This document shows, piece after piece, positions 40,766 to 49,215 of a stretch of DNA of 54,102 bases. The DNA lies in contig NZ_CANKYM010000010.1 in NCBI RefSeq assembly GCF_947488185.1, forward strand, positions 1-54,102, given 5' to 3'. Positions within the stretch are counted from its first letter, which is position 1, and every line of letters starts with the position of its first letter. Both the position numbers and the translations under genes were made by a program. This stretch comes from an uncultured Roseobacter sp. GTDB lineage: Bacteria; Pseudomonadota; Alphaproteobacteria; Rhodobacterales; Rhodobacteraceae. The notes under the pieces are model-generated. The model was not told the DNA's origin. It saw only the letters and a list, made by a program, of their open reading frames with translations, and did not search any database.

Positions 40766-41803
40766 ATGGATAAAAAGAACAATAAAAACAATAAGGTGAG
40801 CCTCAGTCAGGTGGCCGAGGCCGCAGGCGTGTCCAAAATGACGGCGAGTCGCGTGTTGCGAGGTGAGGGGGGGTATTCGGAAAAGACACGTGTCAAAGTG
40901 ATGGCGCAGGTCGACCAGCTTGGATACCTGCCGAATCGCCTGGCCACGGTCTTTGCCGGTGACAAGAACTCCACCTTCATCGGGGTCTCCATTCCCGACC
41001 TCGGAAACGAAGTGTTTTCTCAGGTGCTGGAGGGCATCGACCGCAAGCTCGGCACCTTCGGGCACCAATCCGTTCTGGGCCTCACACAGCACACGCTGCA
41101 GGAGGAGGAGGACTGGATCAAGACCGTTCTCTCCTGGCAGCCCGCGGGCCTGATCCTGACCGGGCGGTACCACTCGGCGCGCGCCTCCGACATGCTGCGC
41201 AATGCCGGTATTCCCATCGTCGAAATCTGGGATCTGAACTCCAGCCCGCTCGATATGAGCGTCGGCATCAACCATTTTGACAGCGGCTTCGACATGGGGC
41301 GCTATCTGGTGGGATGTGGCTATCAGAAGATCGGATACGTGGGCACATCGCATGATACGGCGAATGCGGCCACGACGCGGCTGGACGGTTTCTGCAAGGC
41401 CGTGGAAGGCGGGGGGGGAGAGGTCACCCGGCAGCTGTGCCTGCACGATACCGCAACCTATTATCCGGGCTACTACGGGACCGAGCAGTTGCTCGCCTCC
41501 TCCAAGGATATCGAATGCATCTTTTACCAGAACGACTCCATGGCGTTCGGGGGTCTGCAATACTGCGGTGCCAAGGGGTTGGAGGTGCCCAAAGACATCG
41601 GAATTGCCGGCTGGGGGGACCTGCCCGTCGCCTCCGTCCTGTCAAAGCGGCTTACCTCAATGCATGTGTCGCACCTGAAACTGGGTCAGGCCGCTGCCGA
41701 AATGATGATGGCGCGCCTGTCGGACGAACCAGTTGAACCCTGCCGAGACATCGGGTTCCGGTTAATCCCCGGCTCTACAGTGCGGAATACAAAGGGCCGC
41801 TAG
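40766..41803 (+). CDS. LacI-family repressor of the ABC importer operon
   Basis: A 345-residue LacI factor. The HTH/hinge covers residues 10-62 (SLSQVAEAAGVSKMTASRVLRG, then a hinge with LGYLPNRLA). The ligand-binding core resembles the GntR gluconate-repressor subgroup (ILTGRYHSARASDMLRNAGIPIVEIWDL, DSGFDMGRYLVGCGYQKIGYVG). It is divergent from the seven-gene importer operon and has an operator 15 bp before its start, so it is probably autoregulated. An Asn/Lys-rich leader of ten residues precedes the HTH. Its stop codon shares the CTAG at 41800-41803 with the stop of the convergent second lacI gene. Confidence 0.92.
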   Translation: MDKKNNKNNKVSLSQVAEAAGVSKMTASRVLRGEGGYSEKTRVKVMAQVDQLGYLPNRLATVFAGDKNSTFIGVSIPDLGNEVFSQVLEGIDRKLGTFGHQSVLGLTQHTLQEEEDWIKTVLSWQPAGLILTGRYHSARASDMLRNAGIPIVEIWDLNSSPLDMSVGINHFDSGFDMGRYLVGCGYQKIGYVGTSHDTANAATTRLDGFCKAVEGGGGEVTRQLCLHDTATYYPGYYGTEQLLASSKDIECIFYQNDSMAFGGLQYCGAKGLEVPKDIGIAGWGDLPVASVLSKRLTSMHVSHLKLGQAAAEMMMARLSDEPVEPCRDIGFRLIPGSTVRNTKGR

Positions 41804-42807
41804 CTGGTCTCGCCCGGCACAAGCTGGGAGCCGACATCGATGATCCGTGTCTCAAGCGCCTGCCCCGCGTCCACGACATCATGCAGCAGCGCTACCACCT
41901 GCTCCCCGATCTTCCGGGCGTGCACGTTGACGGTCGTGATCCTTGGATGCGCAACCTCTGCCACTTCAAACCGGCCAAAGCCGGTGATCGCCAAATCGCC
42001 GGGCACATCGATCCCCTGCCTCTGGCATGCGCTCAGACAGCCGAAAGCCACCGGATCAGACACACAGACCAGCGCATCATACTTGCGCAGATCCGCACCG
42101 ATCTCGGCAACCGCGCGGGCGCCGTGGCGCATGGACACCGGTGCAGGCCCCGCGTCAATCATCGACACCTCGGGCAGGCCCAGGGCGGCGGCCGTGTCCA
42201 CCACACCCTGCCGACGTGCCGCCCCGCGCATATCCGCGCCGCTGGAAGCCCCGACGAAAGCCAGCTTGCGCCGCCCGGTGTCTGCCAGATGCCGCACGAC
42301 ATGCGCCATGGCTTCGGCATTTGAGAACCCAACGACATGCCCCAAGGGCTCCGACGGCAGATCCCACATCTCGATCACCGGCAAGCCCCGCGCCAGGACC
42401 AGATCGCGCGTGGTCTGCGTGTGGTAACCGCCGGTCAGAACCAGTGCCTCGGGATTACGGGTGAGAAGCTGGCGCACCAGCTCCTCCTCCTTGCCCGCGC
42501 GATAATTCGTACTGGCCAGCAGAAGCTGACTGCCCGACCCGCTCAACCCATCCGACAACGCGCGAAAGGTCTCTGCGAAATTCGCATTGTTGATCGACGG
42601 CAGGGTTACCGCAACAAACCCGCTGCGCTGGGTGCGAAACGCCTGCGCGGTCGTGTCGTAGATGTAGCCCAGATCATTCGCCGTCTGGCGAATCAGCGCC
42701 CGCGTTTCGGCATTGACCGTCCGATCATCGCGCAGCGCACGCGACACCGTCATCGGCGACATGCCGACCTTGCGCGCCACGTCCCGCATGGTGATGCGCG
42801 CGTTCAT
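41800..42807 (-). CDS. LacI-family repressor, GntR subgroup, of the gluconate operon
   Basis: A 335-residue LacI regulator: HTH at residues 7-30 (MRDVARKVGMSPMTVSRALRDD), hinge near 50-60, then the sensor core with LVLTGGYHTQTTRDLVLARGLPVIEMWDLPSEPLGHVVGF, a pattern close to gluconate-responsive GntR. It is the last gene of the operon led by the gluconate 5-dehydrogenase, 6 bp behind the small barrel protein, and convergent with the first lacI gene. It likely binds the tandem GTTACCGATAAC sites at 45331-45356. The paralogue at 40766 has an alignable core, so an old duplication is plausible. Confidence 0.92.
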   Translation of the reverse strand: MNARITMRDVARKVGMSPMTVSRALRDDRTVNAETRALIRQTANDLGYIYDTTAQAFRTQRSGFVAVTLPSINNANFAETFRALSDGLSGSGSQLLLASTNYRAGKEEELVRQLLTRNPEALVLTGGYHTQTTRDLVLARGLPVIEMWDLPSEPLGHVVGFSNAEAMAHVVRHLADTGRRKLAFVGASSGADMRGAARRQGVVDTAAALGLPEVSMIDAGPAPVSMRHGARAVAEIGADLRKYDALVCVSDPVAFGCLSACQRQGIDVPGDLAITGFGRFEVAEVAHPRITTVNVHARKIGEQVVALLHDVVDAGQALETRIIDVGSQLVPGETS

Positions 42808-42813
42808 TGGCCG

Positions 42814-43146
42814 TCAGGCCCGGTATTCATGGCGTTCGGTGACATGGTGATGAATACGCCCGTCAAAGAATTCCTCTACGATCTGACCCGTGACGTCTTT
42901 AGACTGAAATCGCGCGGGGCTGTCCAGCGCCGCGGTCATCGCTGCAGCGTCAGGATAGCTGATGGCAAGGATCAGCGGAAACTCGGGCGCGCCCGCGTCC
43001 CGGTCATCACTGAACATCACCCGCACATCACTGTTCCCCGGGAATTGGGTCCACAGCGGAACAAGACGCTCTTTCACGGCGGCGCGGAATGCCTCCGTCT
43101 TGCCGGGTTTCACCGCTCCTTCAAACAACGCAAATCGCGTAATCAT
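42814..43146 (-). CDS. Small dimeric alpha/beta-barrel protein
   Basis: 110 residues with the ferredoxin-like alternation of the antibiotic-monooxygenase/EthD superfamily: strand ITRFALFEGAVKPGK, helix TEAFRAAVKERLVPLW, strand DVRVMFSDD, strand FPLILAISYPDAAAMTAALDS, and a final helix-strand with FFDGRIHHHVTERHEYR. A His cluster near the C-terminus is a possible metal or substrate contact. The ATG at 43146 overlaps the dehydrogenase stop (ATGA). Function unknown; in sugar operons such proteins can act as mutarotases or isomerases, but I see no specific motif. Confidence 0.75.
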   Translation of the reverse strand: MITRFALFEGAVKPGKTEAFRAAVKERLVPLWTQFPGNSDVRVMFSDDRDAGAPEFPLILAISYPDAAAMTAALDSPARFQSKDVTGQIVEEFFDGRIHHHVTERHEYRA

Positions 43147-44030
43147 GCCTCTGGCTCCTCTTTTGCCCCTTTGAAAAACTCCATGACGGCGGCCTGGTCT
43201 TCGCCGCCCCACCCGGCCGCGGTCAACATGCGATGGATCTCGGCGCAAAGCGCCGTCATCGGCATCGACGTCCCGGTCTGCCGCGCCAGGTCATTCACCG
43301 CGTTCAGGTCCTTGACCATATTGTCGATCCGGCCCGTACGCTGGTAATCCTTGGTGGCAAAGCGCGGCAGGTACTCCTGCAACAGCGCGCTGTCCGCGCG
43401 TCCGCCCTTCAGCGCTTGCGGTATTTTCTCCGCATCGACACCAGCATCCAGTGCCAACTGCGTAGCCTCGGCGACCGCGAGAAAGCCAAGACCGCAGAGC
43501 ACCTGATTGATCAGCTTGGTTGTCTGCCCCGCCCCGGACGGTCCCATGTGGGTGTAGTTCGAGGCGACATGTTTCAACGCCTGATGCGCCCGTTCAACAT
43601 CGCTTGCCTCCCCCCCGGCCATCAGCGTCAGCTCGCCGACCAGCGCCTTGGGCGCACCGCCCGACAGCGGGCTATCGACCCAGGCCAGACCACGCTCGGC
43701 TGCCATCTTGGCAAAGTTCCGCGTCGCATCCGGTTCAATCGATGACATGTCGATGATCACCGTGCCCTCCTGGGCACCCTCGACGATCCCGTCTTTGCCA
43801 AACGCCGCCAGACCCACGATGCGCGAGGCATTTAGGCTGGTGATCACAAAATCCACATCCCGTGATGCTTCGGCCGCCGAGGCCGCGGCAACCGCGCCCT
43901 TCGCCACCAGCGCCGCGACCTTTTCGGTGTCGAGGTCAAAGACGTTCAGGCTGTTGCCCGTCTCCAACAGCCGGGTCCCGATGGCGCCGCCCATGGCCCC
44001 TGCCCCGATGAGGGCAATCTTTTCGCTCAT
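43143..44030 (-). CDS. NAD(P)-dependent beta-hydroxyacid dehydrogenase
   Basis: A 295-residue member of the 3-hydroxyisobutyrate/tartronate-semialdehyde reductase family. N-terminal dinucleotide motif GAGAMGGAIG at residues 8-17, the substrate motif DSPLSGGAPKALVGELTLMAGG near 120-140, the catalytic lysine in GAGQTTKLINQVL near 172, and a C-terminal helical domain. The substrate is probably a sugar acid or its breakdown product (tartronate semialdehyde, threonate or similar) in the gluconate-linked operon. The ATG at 44030 overlaps the gluconokinase stop (ATGA); a frame start at 44111 is inside gntK. Confidence 0.9.
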   Translation of the reverse strand: MSEKIALIGAGAMGGAIGTRLLETGNSLNVFDLDTEKVAALVAKGAVAAASAAEASRDVDFVITSLNASRIVGLAAFGKDGIVEGAQEGTVIIDMSSIEPDATRNFAKMAAERGLAWVDSPLSGGAPKALVGELTLMAGGEASDVERAHQALKHVASNYTHMGPSGAGQTTKLINQVLCGLGFLAVAEATQLALDAGVDAEKIPQALKGGRADSALLQEYLPRFATKDYQRTGRIDNMVKDLNAVNDLARQTGTSMPMTALCAEIHRMLTAAGWGGEDQAAVMEFFKGAKEEPEA

Positions 44031-44527
44031 ATCATGGTTCCTCTCACGTAACTCTCCGACTGGGCGACAACGTCCCCATAGGGGCGCGCGATGTCGATCT
44101 CGCTGCCCCACTCCCCTGCTTCGAGGTGTTCCAGCGTGGCAAACTGACTGTCGAGCAGGCTGGTCGGCATGAAATGACTCGCGCGGGATGACACCCGCCT
44201 GGCCAGCACTTCCGGCGGCGCGTCCAGATGCAGGAAATGCACGGGCTCCGGCACCTCCGCCCGGATCATATCGCGGTACTTCTTTTTCAGCGCGGAACAG
44301 CCGATCACCACCCGCCCTTCATGATCCGCCAACCGGCGTCCCACTTCCGCAAGCCATGGCGCCCGGTCAGCATCATTCAGCGGTTTGCCACGCGACATCT
44401 TCAGGATGTTCGCCTCTGGATGCAGATCATCTCCATCGATGAAGTCCATCTGACACAGCGCCGACAGCGCCGTCCCAATAGAGGACTTGCCACACCCCGA
44501 CACCCCCATGAGCACATAGCACCGCAT
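44027..44527 (-). CDS. gntK: Gluconokinase
   Basis: A 166-residue P-loop kinase that converts gluconate to 6-phosphogluconate, feeding the Entner-Doudoroff or pentose phosphate route. Walker A GVSGCGKSS lies at residues 8-16; the gluconate motif DGDDLHPEANILKMSRGKPLNDADRAPWL follows at about 33-61; then VIGCSALKKKYRD and a lid with SRASHFMPTSLLDSQFATLE. Length and motifs are those of GntK/IdnK. The start at 44527 overlaps the dehydrogenase stop (TGATG). It is the strongest clue to the substrate of the whole module. Confidence 0.95.
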   Translation of the reverse strand: MRCYVLMGVSGCGKSSIGTALSALCQMDFIDGDDLHPEANILKMSRGKPLNDADRAPWLAEVGRRLADHEGRVVIGCSALKKKYRDMIRAEVPEPVHFLHLDAPPEVLARRVSSRASHFMPTSLLDSQFATLEHLEAGEWGSEIDIARPYGDVVAQSESYVRGTMI

Positions 44528-45291
44528 CAGAGGGACGCCGTGATGCCGCCATCGACATAAAGCGTATGCCCGTTGACGAAACTCGAAGCCGGCGCTGAAA
44601 GGAACACGCAAGCGCCCACGAGCTCTTCCACCTTGCCCCAGCGGCCCGCAGGTGTGCGGTTTTCCAGCCACGCGGAAAACGCAGGGTCCGCCACCAGGGC
44701 GGCGTTCAATGGCGTGTCAAAATATCCCGGCGCAATTGCATTGCACTGCAGCCCGTGTTTCGCCCAATCGGTTGCCATCCCTTTGGTCAGGTTCCCCACT
44801 GCGCCCTTTGTCGCCGTGTAAGGTGCGATGCCCGGACGGGCCAGGGCGGTCTGGACCGAGGCGATGTTGATGATCTTGCCCTTGCCCCGCCCGATCATGT
44901 GGCGCGCCACCGCCTGGCCCACATGAAAGACACTTGCGATATTGGTTTGCAGCAGCTTCTCAAAAGCATCCGCCGGGAAGTTTTCCAGCTCCGTGCGGTG
45001 CTGCATACCGGCATTGTTCACCAACACATGGATTGCCCCGATATCCGCCTCGAACCCATCGATGGCGGTGCGTACGGCCGCATGGTCGGTGGCATCAAAA
45101 ACAAGCGTATGAACCGTGGCACCTTCGCCGCGCAGCATCTCGGCGGCCTGATCCAGCTTCGCAACATCCCGACCGTTCAATACGATCTCGGCACCTGCCG
45201 CCGCCAGCCCGCGGGCCAGCGCAAAGCCGATGCCCTGAGATGAACCGGTGATCAGCGCCCTGCTGCCGATCAGTGAAAACAAGTCCGTCAT
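44527..45291 (-). CDS. SDR, gluconate 5-dehydrogenase (5-ketogluconate reductase) type
   Basis: A 254-residue classical SDR: the cofactor loop TGSSQGIG at 15-22, NNAGMQHRTELENF near 90, the catalytic Ser in IINIASVQ, YTATKGAVGNLTKGMATDW with the Tyr/Lys pair near 158, and GYFDTPLNAALV. The sequence NNAGMQHRxELE and the coupling to gntK fit IdnO-type gluconate 5-dehydrogenase, which reduces 5-ketogluconate to gluconate. GGGGGAAAT precedes the ATG at 45291. First gene of the five-gene operon; the tandem operators lie 40 bp upstream. Other sugar-acid SDR activities are possible. Confidence 0.88.
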   Translation of the reverse strand: MTDLFSLIGSRALITGSSQGIGFALARGLAAAGAEIVLNGRDVAKLDQAAEMLRGEGATVHTLVFDATDHAAVRTAIDGFEADIGAIHVLVNNAGMQHRTELENFPADAFEKLLQTNIASVFHVGQAVARHMIGRGKGKIINIASVQTALARPGIAPYTATKGAVGNLTKGMATDWAKHGLQCNAIAPGYFDTPLNAALVADPAFSAWLENRTPAGRWGKVEELVGACVFLSAPASSFVNGHTLYVDGGITASL

Positions 45292-45330
45292 ATTTCCCCC
45301 GGAAGCAGCCGTGTTGTGTCTTCGATGCTT

Positions 45331-45356
45331 GTTACCGATAACATGTTACCGATAAC
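45331..45356. promoter_or_regulatory. Tandem LacI/GntR-type operators
   Basis: Two identical GTTACCGATAAC 12-mers at 45331-45342 and 45345-45356, 14 bp apart centre to centre and both inside the repeat unit TGTTACCGATAACA. They sit 40 bp ahead of the SDR gene, probably over its promoter. The core CGAT differs from the CCGT of the 40.7-kb sites, which suggests a different or preferred repressor. Confidence 0.78.
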
Positions 45357-45485
45357 AGGCTCTGTCAACGATTCATTTGAAACCCTTCAGATCGACAGCG
45401 TTAGTGGGGATAATTTGTCGATATCCGCACGACAAAGAGCATACCGATCTCTCAGCCATGATGTTCCGGGATCTTGTGGCAGCGT

Positions 45486-47462
45486 TCAAGCCACTGAAGG
45501 TTTTGCAGCGCGCTCGGTGCTTATCGTTTCCAGCGCCTGCGCCGCAGGCATCGGTTTGCCGATAAGGAACCCTTGGTATTGATCACACGCAAACTCGTTC
45601 AGCATTTCGGTCTGGGATTCGTTTTCAACGCCTTCCACCGTAACCTGCATGCCCATTTTATGACCAAGCGTGACGATGGTTTCGATGATTTCGCGATACC
45701 GCGCGTTATCGAATTCAAAGCCTTCCAGAAACACCCGGTCGATCTTCAGCTTGTCGAAGTCGTACTTCCACAGGTACCCGAGGCTTGAGTACCCGGTCCC
45801 GAAATCATCCATGGCGATTGAAATACCCATGCGCTTGAGCCCAACCAGCTGCGCGGACACCCGCTCTTCATCGGCCATCAGTAGATTTTCGGTCACCTCG
45901 AGTTCGAGACGGCGGGCCGGGAAGTCCAGTTCGGTCAGAAGCGCCTCTATCTCTGTGACAAGATCACCCTTCTGAAATTGCGCCGGCGAAAGATTGACCG
46001 ACAGAAAAATATCATCCGGCCAGGTCTTGGCCGTTTCGATGGCTTGCCTCAGCGTGCGCATGCCCAACACCTGGATCATCCCTGTTTCCTCGGCAATCGG
46101 GATGAACTCGGTTGGACAGATCGGCGTGCCATCAACACTGTTCAGGCGGAGCAGAGCCTCAAACCCGATGATCGATCCATCACTCGGCTTTGACAGCGGT
46201 TGGAAGTGAATTTCGAACTCATCTCTTTCCAGCGCTTCCCGCATCCGCGCCTCGACCGCGCAGCGCCTGAGCAAAGCGGCATCAAGCGCGCTGAAGTAGA
46301 CCTGCATCCTGTTCCGGCCGTTTGTCTTGGCGTGGTAAAGCGCCAGATCCGCGGCGTGCAACGCTTCCGGCCCACTTTCCTCCAGCTCAGCAAGATGCAC
46401 ACCGATGCTGAGACTGCCCTGTATGGTTTTTCCCTTGTATTCAAAAGGCTGGTTGGCCTCATTCAGGATCTTGTGCCCCACCTCATCCAGGAACTCAAAA
46501 GAGGCATTCGGAAAGCAGACAACAAACTCATCACCACCCATGCGGCCAACCAGATCGGTCTCTCGCACAGTGCTGATCAGGAGTGAGGCGATGTGTTTGA
46601 GATACGCGTCTCCGAACTCGTGCCCATGCGTGTCATTGACGCTCTTGAACTTGTCCACGTCCAGGAAAAACACACCGATTTCTCCGTATGTGTCACGGTC
46701 AGCAAAGCGCTTCTTAGCCTCCGTACTCATGGTGTGCCGGTTCAACGCACCGGTCAAAGCATCATATCGCGACAGCTGGCGGACACGTTCGTTCCGCGCG
46801 AAAGCCTGTTCACGCTTCATGACAAATGCAACGGAAGGAATGGCGTAAATGACGGCACATACGACTGGCAACAACAACCCCATCCAGTCCAGCAGGCTGT
46901 GGTAAAAAGTGGCGATGTCGGATTTGTCCAAATAGACCTGAACCGCACCGATAGCCTGGCCATCTTGTCCCTTCGCAGAGACAAGAGCATCCACGAAAAC
47001 GCTTTGACTGCCGGACGGGCTTACTCTCTGGACCACTTCCACGTTGGAGGTGCCGGATGCGACCACCTGCTGCGCGGTTTGGTTGACCGTGCGGACCGCG
47101 CCGGGGTCAGGAGCGCCGTAATCTGACGAATAGACCATCTGGCCGGAGGTGTCGTAGACTATGAATGCGTAGACATTGCCAAATTTGATCGCCGCATCGA
47201 TGACGGCCTTCTGATCCTCGGTCAACGCCCCGTTGGCCAGTGCATCCCCCGACTCCAGCAAGTTCGAATTGAGCTCCCTGGCCCATTTCATCGCGTCCAT
47301 TTCCGCATGGCTTTTGATCGCCCCGTCGATCGCCCTGTCAATCAGCAGGTGAACCCCGAGAACGATGGCACAGGTCAGCACAAGCAGTATTGCCAACGGA
47401 GGAGCGAACTTCCTCACCAGGGAACCTGTTTTACCTCTCGAAGACAGGATTTTAGCCGCCAT
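45486..47462 (-). CDS. Membrane-anchored GGDEF-EAL c-di-GMP turnover protein
   Basis: 658 residues. Residues 18-40 form the first membrane helix, then a periplasmic sensor region of about 140 residues, then a second hydrophobic stretch near 188-212. A GGDEF domain follows (about 230-390) with the intact loop GRMGGDEFVV near 305, and an EAL domain (about 405-645) with FEALLR, the metal-site DDFGTGYSSLGYL and late VEGVE. Both catalytic motifs look intact, so it could make and break c-di-GMP depending on the sensor. It probably controls surface attachment or motility. The gene stands alone on the minus strand; the ligand of the periplasmic part is not recognisable. Confidence 0.92.
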   Translation of the reverse strand: MAAKILSSRGKTGSLVRKFAPPLAILLVLTCAIVLGVHLLIDRAIDGAIKSHAEMDAMKWARELNSNLLESGDALANGALTEDQKAVIDAAIKFGNVYAFIVYDTSGQMVYSSDYGAPDPGAVRTVNQTAQQVVASGTSNVEVVQRVSPSGSQSVFVDALVSAKGQDGQAIGAVQVYLDKSDIATFYHSLLDWMGLLLPVVCAVIYAIPSVAFVMKREQAFARNERVRQLSRYDALTGALNRHTMSTEAKKRFADRDTYGEIGVFFLDVDKFKSVNDTHGHEFGDAYLKHIASLLISTVRETDLVGRMGGDEFVVCFPNASFEFLDEVGHKILNEANQPFEYKGKTIQGSLSIGVHLAELEESGPEALHAADLALYHAKTNGRNRMQVYFSALDAALLRRCAVEARMREALERDEFEIHFQPLSKPSDGSIIGFEALLRLNSVDGTPICPTEFIPIAEETGMIQVLGMRTLRQAIETAKTWPDDIFLSVNLSPAQFQKGDLVTEIEALLTELDFPARRLELEVTENLLMADEERVSAQLVGLKRMGISIAMDDFGTGYSSLGYLWKYDFDKLKIDRVFLEGFEFDNARYREIIETIVTLGHKMGMQVTVEGVENESQTEMLNEFACDQYQGFLIGKPMPAAQALETISTERAAKPSVA

Positions 47463-47621
47463 ATCAAAGCTCTCGAATTCGTGATTACGCCCTTTTCTGG
47501 CGCAGGCACGTTAAGAAGCTGTAGGCAAATTCCCGGAATGCATTTCGATTTTTATCCGCAATTTAACCAACGCATTTGCGAGGCTTCATGCGGTCCGCTC
47601 TCACACCCAAAAGACGGTTCT

Positions 47622-48020
47622 TCAGGCAGAGGTTGGATGCCCGTCGAATTGCTTGGCCCCATCGCAGATTTCGTACCAGGAGGGCTTTTCGGAAACAAAT
47701 TCGTGAAACTTGTTTTTCACCGCCAGCGCATCGTCGAGCGTGTTTGCCGCAATTGGGAAACTATCGTCCTCAGACAGGATTTCACCCAGCGATGTGCCAC
47801 AAATTTTACAGAAACATCTGCTGTACTTATAGGGCGCCACGGGTGCGAAAACGGCGATCTCTTCCCGGCCCTGCACCCATTTCAGATCTGCCCTTTTGAT
47901 AAAAACAATCACACTTGCCCCAAGTTTACGGCACCGGGAACAATGGCAGGTGCCCATCATCGATGGCTCGGCCAAAAGCTCGAACTTCACCGCCCCACAG
48001 CAACAGCTTCCCTTGATCAT
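47622..48020 (-). CDS. GFA (glutathione-dependent formaldehyde-activating)/CENP-V family protein
   Basis: A 132-residue zinc protein. Cysteine clusters mark the family: GSCCCGAVKF at residues 4-13, GTCHCSRCRKLGAS near 23-36 and CFCKICGTSLGE near 69-80. These hold two zinc ions in the Gfa fold. The family is named for formaldehyde-glutathione binding, but most members have unknown roles, often in thiol adduct chemistry. The ATG at 48020 matches the family start; an upstream frame at 48083 adds unrelated residues. It is on the same strand as the GGDEF-EAL gene but 159 bp before it. Confidence 0.9.
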   Translation of the reverse strand: MIKGSCCCGAVKFELLAEPSMMGTCHCSRCRKLGASVIVFIKRADLKWVQGREEIAVFAPVAPYKYSRCFCKICGTSLGEILSEDDSFPIAANTLDDALAVKNKFHEFVSEKPSWYEICDGAKQFDGHPTSA

Positions 48021-48220
48021 TGGCGCAATCCTCTCTGATAGATGTGTCCTTGATGAGAACATTACAAGAACATCTGAAAGCAATCAATGATGGAGTACGT
48101 GCCGCCAAACCCGCCGCACCAATCATGCGCGACGAGAAACAGGCATGCCGCTCGCCCCGAGAATTCAGGTGAAAAGACTGGTGCCGAAGCACCTCCGGCG
48201 CCGCACGTCGACGCGGTGGA

Positions 48221-48655
48221 CTAGGCGGGGGTTGGCCTGGGTGAGGTCCAGCCCTGAACCGCCTTGGCCACCAGGATGCCGCAGATCAGCGCGGCGACAA
48301 AAACGTAAACCTCGATCCTGCCGGTCCCAAGCGCTGGCAGGGCACCGCCCGGGCAGAACCCCGCAATCCCCCAACCGACGCCAAAGACAGCGGACCCAAG
48401 CAGCAGGCGGGCATCCAGATCCTGCCGCGTGGGCAGCTGGAAGGCCGGGGCGAGGACTGGTCCAGACCGCCGCAACACCAGCCTGTACCCAATGAACGTC
48501 ACAACCAGCGCGCCGCCCATGACAAAGGCAAGGCTGGGGTCCCATATCCCGGCGACATCAAAGAAATTCGTGACCTTCGCCGGATTGGCCATGCCCGAGA
48601 TGGCAATCCCGATGCCGAAAATCAGACCCACCACATAGCTTGCAAGCAGTTTCAT
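48221..48655 (-). CDS. YeeE/YedE-like membrane protein, PmpB type (DUF6691)
   Basis: 144 residues with four hydrophobic segments. The N-terminal LIFGIGIAISGMANPAKVTNFFDVAG and the later GWGIAGFCPGGALPALGTG are the two half-signatures of the YeeE/YedE sulfur-transport family; the Cys in GFCPGG is retained and would face the pore. It is the second of a pair of short proteins that together equal one long YeeE-type transporter. It begins 3 bp after its partner's stop. Probable role: movement of a reduced sulfur species such as thiosulfate or sulfide-derived sulfur. Confidence 0.88.
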   Translation of the reverse strand: MKLLASYVVGLIFGIGIAISGMANPAKVTNFFDVAGIWDPSLAFVMGGALVVTFIGYRLVLRRSGPVLAPAFQLPTRQDLDARLLLGSAVFGVGWGIAGFCPGGALPALGTGRIEVYVFVAALICGILVAKAVQGWTSPRPTPA

Positions 48656-48658
48656 CTC

Positions 48659-49096
48659 CTACCCTCCGATCCAGTGGCGTATGACGAAGACGGTCAGCCC
48701 TGTGGCCCCCATGAAAGTCACCGTCGCAACGATGGAGCGGGGCGACAGACGCGCCATACCGCAGACCCCGTGCCCGGACGTACAGCCCGCGCCATAGGTG
48801 ACACCGATCCCGACCAGAAAGCCGCCGATGATCAGCATGGTCAGGCTGACGGGCACCTGCACGGCGGGCATCTGACCGGTCAGGGCAAAGACGGCAACCG
48901 GTCCGCTGATCATGCCCAGGATCACGGCGGCGCGCCACGACCAGTCAGGCCAGCCTTGCGGCACGATCACCCCGGTCAGAACACCTGTGGCCCCCATGAT
49001 GCGCCCCATCAGGCCCATCAGCAGGACAGCGGCCATGCCGATTAGCACGCCGCCCGTAAGCGACTGTATCGGGGTGAATTCCGTTTCGATCAGCAT
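48659..49096 (-). CDS. YeeE/YedE-like membrane protein, PmpA type
   Basis: 145 residues, four hydrophobic segments, with the family signature GVTYGAGCTSGHGVCGMARLSPRS near residues 95-120, which carries two conserved Cys. It pairs with the PmpB-type gene 3 bp downstream. In sulfur-oxidising and roseobacter genomes such pairs sit beside persulfide-related or Crp/Fnr-type regulators; here a Crp/Fnr gene lies just upstream on the same strand and a palindrome is 95 bp before the ATG. Predicted to transport a sulfur species across the inner membrane. Confidence 0.88.
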   Translation of the reverse strand: MLIETEFTPIQSLTGGVLIGMAAVLLMGLMGRIMGATGVLTGVIVPQGWPDWSWRAAVILGMISGPVAVFALTGQMPAVQVPVSLTMLIIGGFLVGIGVTYGAGCTSGHGVCGMARLSPRSIVATVTFMGATGLTVFVIRHWIGG

Positions 49097-49190
49097 CTGG
49101 TACGGCTCCGTTTTCAGCTGAGTGTTCGGCCCGGCACCACATCAGTGCCGCGTTTGAGAGCATTCTACCCCGGGGGCCATCTGCGCCTCA

Positions 49191-49203
49191 GTGACATTGT
49201 CAC
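49191..49203. promoter_or_regulatory. Palindromic operator ahead of the pmpAB-like genes
   Basis: GTGACA-T-TGTCAC, a perfect 6-bp inverted repeat around one base, followed by CAA. It lies 13 bp past the Crp/Fnr stop and about 95 bp ahead of the PmpA-type start. The same core occurs at 50285-50297. Confidence 0.75.
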
Positions 49204-49215
49204 CAACGACCCGGC

